A program made the translations under genes and the position numbers. From Corinectria fuckeliana (lineage: Eukaryota > Ascomycota > Sordariomycetes > Hypocreales > Nectriaceae): a stretch of 16,486 bases of DNA. The DNA lies in the NCBI GenBank assembly GCA_019137255.1, contig WPDH01000112.1, positions 1-16,486 of the forward strand, in the 5' to 3' direction. Positions 11,375 through 16,486 of the stretch are shown one piece after another. The notes under the pieces were generated by a model. That model worked only from the letters and a program-made list of their open reading frames with translations, ran no database searches and was not told the origin of the DNA. Each line of letters begins with the position of its first letter. The first letter of the stretch is position 1.

Positions 11375-11445
11375 AGACTCTTAGACTCTTAGACTTAAGA
11401 CTCTTAGACTCTTAGACTCTTAGACTCTTAGACTCTTAGACTTTT
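11375..11445. repeat. 8-bp tandem satellite (AGACTCTT)
   Basis: About nine units of AGACTCTT run in register, with one 7-base unit (AGACTTA, 11391-11397) and a final AGACTTTT. All units but two are identical, in contrast with the mutated DNA around. Units lack CA and TG, so RIP has no target in them. Confidence 0.9.
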
Positions 11446-11486
11446 AAACAACTAAGACCTTAGGGCCTGAGTCTACTTTAGGCGCT

Positions 11487-12058
11487 CTTAGAGTTAAAGA
11501 GGCGGGGAGGGGAAATAAAGCTAGATAGGCAGAGGTAGAAAGAGATTAGGTGATAGTAATACCCTTAGGGGTGTTAAGAGAGCTCTAGATCTTAGAGCTG
11601 TTAGTTAAGCAGGTAAGATTAGCTTATAAGATAACACTATAAGGCAGGAGGAAGTTGCGCTTATAGGCTGAGAGCTGGGTGGTGGTGCTGTAGATCTAGT
11701 TAAGAGCCTTAAAGGCAGATAAGGTCTAAGTGGGGAATTAACTAAGGTGGCTACTAGAAGTAAGCTAGAGGAGGTTAAGAAGGTTAAGAGAGGTGATAAA
11801 AGAGGTCTTAATACTAGTGATATTACGAAAAGTAGTAACAAGCTTATTACTGCTAGTCTTAGTATTATAGATAATAAGAGGACTATAGTACTAGGTGTGG
11901 TAGTAGCTATAAAGCTTACTCTTACTAGTATAAAGCTTTTTAGTACTTTTAGCCTTCTTAATCTTAGTACTAAGACTACTAGAGAGAGAAAGAGAGAGAG
12001 GGCTAGAATCTTAGAATTAGAATATAATATGCTAGATAAAAGGAGTGATAAGAGCTAG
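11487..12058 (+). pseudogene. Short gene relic, orientation uncertain
   Basis: This is the least RIP-altered part of the window (more GG, GAG and TGG). On the plus strand one phase reads for about 190 codons with about six RIP-type stops. Its last 103 codons (11747-12058) are fully open, begin with a GTG codon and end in TAG. This part is Lys/Arg/Glu/Ser/Thr-rich with a basic-acidic tail (about 11980-12058, arginine- and glutamate-rich) after a hydrophobic Val/Leu patch near 11888-11920. There is no early ATG, so it is not an intact gene. On the minus strand the same codon register also reads well, as a Ser/Thr/Lys-rich protein with about eight stops, and an open 78-codon minus-strand frame (11605-11841) exists in another phase. 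I cannot decide the true strand. No family is recognised. Confidence 0.35.
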
Positions 12059-12273
12059 CTAAGATAAGAAATAAGAATAGAAAGGGTTTATTAGGCCTAA
12101 GGTGGGCTATAAGATTAAAGTATAAACTATAAGAAATATAATATTTACTATAGTAGGTGTGTTTTTAAGACCTTATATATATAAAGCTTTATATAGGATT
12201 CTTACTAGTAGTAAATACTAATTAAGATAAACCTAAACTAAATTATAAAGTAAGAGTAACTATATATATTATA

Positions 12274-12340
12274 CCCTCTAGGAATAGTTGTTAAGAAAAC
12301 ACTTATAGCTTATAAGGCAGCCTCTAGGAATAGTTGCTAG
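12274..12340. repeat. Two left half-arms in tandem
   Basis: CCTCTAGGAATAGTTGTTAA (from 12275) and CCTCTAGGAATAGTTGCTAG (from 12321) stand 46 bases apart in direct orientation, each followed by an AAAA(C/T)AC stretch. Neither has an adjacent right arm. The second, with its GGCAG start, could pair with the right half-arm at 12581-12608, which ends in CTCTGC, to make a unit of about 290 bp with inverted ends. Confidence 0.55.
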
Positions 12341-12352
12341 AAAATACTTTAT

Positions 12353-12423
12353 ACTAACCCTAATCTAGCACTAACCCTATACTAACCCTAATCTAGTGCT
12401 AACCTTATACTAATCCTAATCTA
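12353..12423. repeat. 28-bp tandem repeat with CCCTAA-like cores
   Basis: Two full units (12353-12380 and 12381-12408) and a partial third begin ACTAACCCTAATCTAG (the third ACTAATCCTAATCTA). Each full unit holds one CTAACCCTAA and one CTAACCYTAT. The core resembles the common fungal telomere hexamer CCCTAA, but the array is not a hexamer repeat. Unit differences (GCACTAA/GTGCTAA, CCC/CCT) are partly RIP-like. Confidence 0.75.
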
Positions 12424-12498
12424 CTACTATTACTTGTGTTTAGTAATAGCAGCTAGAGGGTGGTAAATATGTGAATATATAATAGCAGAATTAAAGCT

Positions 12499-12545
12499 AT
12501 AAAACCCTAACCTTTCTACTTTCTTCTTTTCTTCTTTTCTTTTAT
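12499..12545 (+). promoter_or_regulatory. Possible core promoter (TATA plus pyrimidine tract)
   Basis: TATAAAA at 12499-12505 is followed by a C/T-rich run from about 12511 to 12545 (repeated CTTCTTTT). TATA plus a downstream CT-rich stretch is typical of fungal core promoters. It lies about 480 bp before the first coding texture of the second gene, so the leader would be long or contain an intron. TATA-like sequence is common by chance in DNA this AT-rich; the pyrimidine tract is the stronger part of the evidence. Confidence 0.3.
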
Positions 12546-12580
12546 AACCTACTAACTAACTGACTTAGATAAGTACTCCT

Positions 12581-12608
12581 AATCTTAATAGTTGTTTTTA
12601 GACTCTGC
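12581..12608. repeat. Right half-arm of the palindromic family
   Basis: AATCTTAATAGTTGTTTTTA followed by GACTCTGC matches the right half of the complete copies (ATCTTAATAGTTATTCTTAG) but has no adjacent left arm. Confidence 0.6.
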
Positions 12609-12680
12609 TAAACCTGACTTTGCTAAACCTAACTCTGACTTTAAATCTAACTCTAACTTTAAATCTAACTCTAAATCTTA
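12607..12680. repeat. 15-bp and 18-bp tandem repeats
   Basis: A 15-bp unit TGCTAAACCTGACTT (12607-12621) is repeated with changes at 12622-12636. An 18-bp unit TAACTCTAACTTTAAATC then follows at 12630-12647 and 12648-12665, with a partial third to 12680. The repeats overlap in register and probably grew from one another. Confidence 0.7.
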
Positions 12681-12707
12681 CCTTTTACCTATTTTCCGCC
12701 TCTTTTT

Positions 12708-12730
12708 CCTAATAACTGTTTCTAAATATA
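12708..12730. repeat. Right half-arm of the palindromic family
   Basis: CCTAATAACTGTTTCTAAAT is the inverse form of the TTTAGAAACAGTTATTAGG arm and has no left arm beside it. Confidence 0.5.
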
Positions 12731-12795
12731 ATATTTACTATATTTCCCCTACCTAACTTCTCCCTCTTACAAATTTTATCACCTTATAATAAGGT

Positions 12796-12849
12796 GGCCT
12801 CTAGGAATAGTTGTTAGAGATAATCTTAATAGTTATTCTTAGATGCTAC
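12796..12849. repeat. Palindromic element, complete copy
   Basis: The left arm CTCTAGGAATAGTTGTTAG (12799-12817), a short loop, and the right arm TTAATAGTTATTCTTAGATG (12826-12845) form an imperfect hairpin. It sits 140-190 bp before the first coding texture of the second gene. GCTAAT and a TTTTTAG follow about 30-50 bases downstream, so a leader intron is possible but untested. Confidence 0.75.
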
Positions 12850-13644
12850 TTATATAACCCTTTAGACTATACTGCTAATACTAGTTTTTAGCCCCCCTCT
12901 ACTATATCTTACCTAACTACCTAAGAAATAAATAACTAAATAACTAACTGTATAAACTAATCTTATATAGGTTACTTATTAAGTATACTAAGCAAGAGTG
13001 GCGCCTTAGGTAAGAGGGGAAAAAAGCTCTTAGCCTAAAGGCCTAAGGCTATAAGAAAGACCTTACTGTGAAATACTAAAAGGAAGGCCTTAAAGTTTAT
13101 AGAACTTAGTGAGATAATCTCTTCTACTTATACCTATCTTTCTAGTAGTAGAGCTAACTATAATATAGTCCTGCTATCTTTATTATCCTCCTAGTAAGGT
13201 GAGGATAATATATGCCTACTAGAAGAGATGCTAAAACTGTAGGCTGACTCTCTAACTAAACTTACACCTAAAGATAAGAAAGAAGCTATAGTTAGCCTAG
13301 AGGACCCTCTTAATATTAACTGAACTATAAACCTTACAGGCTATAAATAAAAGATAAGATATACTATTTCTACTATTTAGTACCTTTATATTTATATTAG
13401 GTAGTTTAAGTTTATTTATCACCTACTAGTAGCTAGTAGTAAAAAGGTACTAAATAATAATATTATAGTATAAGATATATAGGCTTATAGTCGCCTAAAA
13501 CATGCTTATCTTCTTAAGGCTAAGAAGCTACTAGAGAATAAGGTGATATAAGCAGCCTACCTAAGATTTAAGTATATATATATCTTATTTTACTTTTAGG
13601 ATACTACTTATAAGTACTTTCTTTCCTCTTATATCAGCCTAAGA

Positions 13645-13700
13645 TAATATCTAGGAATAGTTGTTAGTATCTAATCTTAATAGTTATTCTTAGATATTAC
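13645..13700. repeat. Palindromic element, complete copy
   Basis: The arms are 13645-13667 (TAATATCTAGGAATAGTTGT plus TAG) and 13677-13700, with a loop of about 9 bases (TATCTAATC). Its outer bases TAATATCT/AGATATTA are perfect inverted repeats, making this one of the best-preserved hairpins of the family. It lies in intron region 1. Confidence 0.85.
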
Positions 13701-13745
13701 TTTAAGCCTTTTTTCCCTTTTTTTCTTTTACCTAAATAATTAGAC

Positions 13746-13801
13746 GGGATCTAAAAATAGTTATTAGTATTTAGTCCTAATAGTTATTTCTAGATGCTAT
13801 C
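13746..13801. repeat. Palindromic element, complete copy
   Basis: GGGATCTAAAAATAGTTATT on the left mirrors CTAATAGTTATTTCTAGATG on the right, with a loop GTATTTAGTC. It lies only 45 bp after the previous copy, in the same intron region and in the same orientation. Confidence 0.8.
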
Positions 13802-15104
13802 TTAAGCTATCTATTTCTACCTCTTATTTGTATAGTACTAACATAGTAAATAGGTATAACCTTACTTTAGCTACTTATTATACTCTTTAAATACTATAAG
13901 CTAGAGTGTGATATATTAAATATTAAGAATATTAGTAAAAAGCTGCTAACTATAATAAAGATTTAAGATAAGTTTTATATATTATATAGTACTTATAGCT
14001 AGCTTAGTAATAAGCTTAAGTAATCTAGAAAGATACTAATCTCCTCTTTAAGAGGAAAAAACCCTTTTTTCTTAGTAGAGTAAAACACGCAGGTGAATAA
14101 TATTAATATAATATTAATAGTTCTTACTTATACTTTTCGCCTTATAGATAATAACCTTATAATCTTTTGCTAAAAGGATAATATAAATACTAACTATTAT
14201 GTTTAGGGTTACTACTATAAGGATTAGTAATAGGCTGTTATTATAGTCTATATAGTAAAGGGCTGTTAATCTATAGTAAAAAACTACCTGTTTAGTACTA
14301 ATAAGAAGGTAAAGGTATTATTAAGTTAACTTTTAACCTTCTAGGGGTATATAACTAAGAAGTGCTAAATATAGGTAAAGATAGCTATTATAAAGCACTA
14401 CTCTAAGGTTACTACTAAGATTAAGAGGGAATTATATTTCCTTAAAGACAACTTCTTTATAGAAAACTTAAAGGTGATAAGCTTATAAGTATTATAAAAC
14501 TAGATTATTTATATACTAAGTATAATAGATTAGCTAAGTAAGATAGATAAGGCGGAGTATAAGACCGCCCTAGCTAATATTAATAGTATCCTGCTAGATA
14601 TAGTATTAGAGGTAATCTTTTAGACCCTTTATACTATCACACTAGGTATTAACCTAGTAGAGTCTCTTATAAGCAGGTTATCTACTAAAAAAGTGCGCCT
14701 ACTAATAACTAACTGTGAACATACTATAATCTATAAACTTGTTAATAGCTAGATCTGTATAGCTGCCTAAAGCTTATTATACTATCTTATCTTTATAAAC
14801 CTTTATATTACTAACTCTACTAAGATTAAGCTTAGTATAATAGTAATAGTAAAGTAGTATAATAAGTAGGTAGTGACTAATATAGAGGCAGCTGTGTAAG
14901 AACTGCCTAAGTTTATGTAATATAAGGTAGTACTAGATAATAATAAGCTATACAGGCTGTGTAAATCTAGGTTACTCCTCAGGGAGATTCTTCTACTTAA
15001 CTAGGACTTTATTAAGATTTACGCTTAGTAAGATATTAACCTAAATATACTTACTGTTAACTCTTATAATCTGATAATAATTATAAAGCCACCTTAAATT
15101 ATAA

Positions 15105-15228
15105 GTATATACCCCTCCTAGGGTGATATCTAAGAATAGCTATTAGTATCTAATCTTAACAGCTGTTCTTAGATGTTATTCTCTCTCTCCCCTCTTCTTA
15201 TACTAAAGATATGCTAATATAACTATAG
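15105..15228 (+). other. Intron 2 (124 bp) with one palindromic element
   Basis: A GTATAT donor follows AATTATAA. The 3' end has a C/T-rich run (15176-15199), a GCTAAT branch-like site and AACTATAG. The upstream phase ends with one base of a codon (phase 1). Taking the next two bases after 15228 puts the downstream segment in the frame that then runs coding-like to 15614. The palindrome occupies 15125-15179, the middle of the intron. Confidence 0.7.
15125..15179. repeat. Palindromic element, complete copy
   Basis: GATATCTAAGAATAGCTATT and CTTAACAGCTGTTCTTAGAT are imperfect inverted arms around a loop near GTATCTAAT. The right arm keeps the CAGCTG core also seen at 5793-5817. It lies wholly inside intron 2. 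Confidence 0.85.
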
Positions 15229-15614
15229 ATATAAATTAACTAGTAAAACTTCTAATCTTACTACTAAGGTTTATCTTCCTCTTAAATAAATATAGCACTA
15301 GAAAGATATTTACTTTTTGTCTTATAATAAGACTGCTTACTAAACAGAGAGAGTGTAAAGTTAAGCTTAAATAGGTTAAACTTTTACTAGATAAGCACCT
15401 TTTTAAGCTTATTCTCCTTTTTGTCCTAGCTGCTATACTTAACTAGGTGTTTAACAAACTTAATATGCTTTAGAGGGGTATTTTTACTATGTATTTACTC
15501 TACTAGAGCTGTGATAATTATTCTAATCTAGATTAAAAGCTATAAACTTTAGATAGCCTACCTAAACTTTAGAAGCTAGTAAATAAGCTGGCTAAAAACT
15601 ATAAGAACCTTAAG

Positions 15615-15729
15615 GTAAGTCCCTCTTCTGTTTAGATAGCATCTAAGAATAGCTGTTAGTATAGATTGTAATAACTATTCCTAGATATTGCCTCTCTTAC
15701 GCTTTTTATTATACTAACTGTAACTATAG
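15615..15729 (+). other. Intron 3 (115 bp) with one palindromic element
   Basis: AAG followed by GTAAGT is a consensus donor. The 3' end has TACTAAC, a canonical branch point, then TGTAACTATAG. Both flanking segments are in phase 0 and join without a shift: the upstream frame (15231-15614) continues directly in the frame read from 15730 to the window end. The palindrome lies at 15638-15692, with a pyrimidine-rich stretch between it and the branch point. Confidence 0.75.
15638..15692. repeat. Palindromic element, complete copy
   Basis: GCATCTAAGAATAGCTGTTA and the downstream AATAACTATTCCTAGATATT form inverted arms around a loop near GTATAGATTGT. It lies wholly inside intron 3, starting 23 bases after the donor. 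Confidence 0.85.
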
Positions 15730-16486
15730 ACTGCTTAAGTGATTATTCTTACCTCCTATATGACTAGAATCACCAGGCTATTAAAATCTGTTATTAGTAA
15801 ACAGATTAACTGCTTATAGATAGACTCTCTTACTAAAGGGAATAACCTCTTAGAAGACCTAAAAGAAGACCTTAAGGTCTCTAATAATAGTAATAATCAG
15901 CCTATAGTATCTAACTCTAATAAGAAGCTTACTACCTTTTATAAGCCCTAGGAAAAAATACTTATAAATAATAACTAGTTACTAATTATAGCAGATAAGT
16001 ATTACTTTCTTAAGAATATAACTATAGCTAGAAACAAAATATTCTAGTAACTTAAGTAAGATAGCCTTCTCTTAGTATCTACTATACTAATATCTAACTA
16101 TATCTAAAATATCTAGAGGTATCTTACCCTCTTTTAGAACCTTACTTAGCCTATTAGCTAGTTGCTAGTAGAGTATACTAGTATAGTATAAACCCTTTAT
16201 AATAAAGAATACTAGGATGCTCTTAAGGCAGATAAATACTATAGTGATATTAAACTAGCTAACCTCTCTAAGGAGAATATTATTAACTTAACCCTCTTCT
16301 TACTTCTTAAGTAGTACTATTACTTAGAGTATAAGAGATATATTAAGTCTAGAAAGAGTCTCTTATTTATATACTACCTAATACTCTTTAAGTACTTTAC
16401 AAATAGGTCTAAGTTTAATATAGATATTTTTATACTAGCTATATAACCTATCCTTCTAATAATATCTATATAGTATAGTATACTTA

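Larger units (their letters stand above)
12059..12984. other. Repeat-rich spacer upstream of the second gene
   Basis: No gene was found. The stretch contains two tandem left half-arms of the palindromic family, a 28-bp repeat, a TATA box with pyrimidine tract, 15- and 18-bp repeats, two right half-arms and one complete palindrome, each listed on its own. Tandem repeats plus a core-promoter-like site suggest the 5' region of the gene ghost that follows, perhaps with an intron in its leader. Confidence 0.45.
13614..13846 (+). other. Intron region 1 with two palindromic elements
   Basis: The upstream coding phase runs to a GTACTT donor at 13614. A textbook branch point and acceptor, TACTAACATAG, ends at 13846, and coding texture restarts right after it in phase 0. 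The donor leaves two bases of a codon, so this single-intron model does not close in frame. An alternative acceptor after CTAAATAATTAG (ending 13743) does restore the downstream phase but leaves the second palindrome in the message. A GTGATA donor at 13543 would match phase 0 with the 13846 acceptor but discards coding-like sequence. The boundary is therefore real in kind but not resolved in detail. Confidence 0.5.
12985..16486 (+). pseudogene. RIP-destroyed intron-containing gene, 3' end outside window
   Basis: Four coding-texture segments on the plus strand fit one spliced gene: 12985-13613, about 13847-15104, 15229-15614 and 15730 to the window end, over 900 codons. Each keeps one phase and is broken only by RIP-type stops. 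The last two junctions join in frame (phase 1 at 15104/15229, phase 0 at 15614/15730). An ATA CTA AGC near 12985 could be a RIP-altered ATG start. Codons from about 13045 to 13175 read as a basic stretch (Arg-Lys-Thr-Leu-Leu, then Lys-Arg-Lys-Ala-Leu-Lys-Phe) followed by Glu-Leu-Ser-Glu and a Thr-Tyr-Thr-Tyr-Leu strand. The order recalls the helix-then-strand plan of MADS-box-like DNA-binding domains, which I offer only as a possibility. Later segments are rich in Leu, Ile, Lys, Asn and Tyr with no motif I recognise. A gene repeated often enough to suffer RIP may belong to a mobile element or an expanded family. Confidence 0.55.

Noticed and set aside
11375..11445. CRISPR-like array
   Set aside because: It is a spacerless 8-bp tandem satellite in a eukaryotic context.
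11605..11841. Minus-strand 78-codon open frame as a real gene
   Set aside because: It is a Leu/Ser/Pro-rich low-complexity frame in a different phase from the better coding-like minus-strand register. It overlaps the plus-strand frame and has no supporting context.
1..16486. tRNA or rRNA genes
   Set aside because: No cloverleaf with A and B box motifs and no rRNA-like conserved segment was seen on either strand by eye.

Overview
The window looks like nuclear DNA of a filamentous ascomycete (Pezizomycotina) that has been heavily mutated by repeat-induced point mutation (RIP). Across nearly all of it, CA and TG dinucleotides are rare and TA is in great excess. This is the signature of C-to-T change at CpA on both strands. 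Almost every CAA/CAG codon of the former genes has become TAA/TAG, so there is no intact gene in 16.5 kb. What can be read are the ghosts of genes: long stretches that keep one reading phase with coding-like codons (many RNY triplets) and are broken only by RIP-type nonsense codons, not by indels. RIP acts on duplicated DNA, so this is most likely a mobile-element-rich, AT-rich block. I cannot name the species.

Layout. (1) 1-5055 is a hyper-mutated block. By eye it holds about four CA/TG dinucleotides in total and no CG. It contains a plus-strand gene ghost (about 1860-4010) of unknown family. (2) A sharp compositional border near 5055 leads into a 1.1-kb spacer with a 41-bp tandem duplication, a 10-bp minisatellite, the first copy of a palindromic repeat family and a GC-rich hairpin. 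(3) About 6145-11290 is a single-phase ghost of a very large, apparently intronless gene (about 1,700 codons), family not recognised. (4) 11290-12985 is a repeat-rich spacer with an 8-bp satellite, a 28-bp repeat with CCCTAA-like cores, 15- and 18-bp repeats, half-copies of the palindrome family, an open frame of about 100 codons and a possible TATA box plus pyrimidine tract. (5) 12985 to the window end is a second large gene ghost with introns, open at its 3' end. Its N-terminus weakly resembles a MADS-box-like domain.

The most interesting observation is a family of roughly 55-bp imperfect palindromes with an arm core near TCTAGGAATAGTTGTTAG. All four copies inside the body of the second gene fall in inferred introns. 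For two of those introns the proposed GT-AG junctions join the flanking frames exactly, one in phase 1 and one in phase 0. This suggests an introner-like element family, or a small palindromic transposon that tolerates only introns.

All translations were read by hand through nonsense codons. Product names are therefore withheld except where marked tentative.
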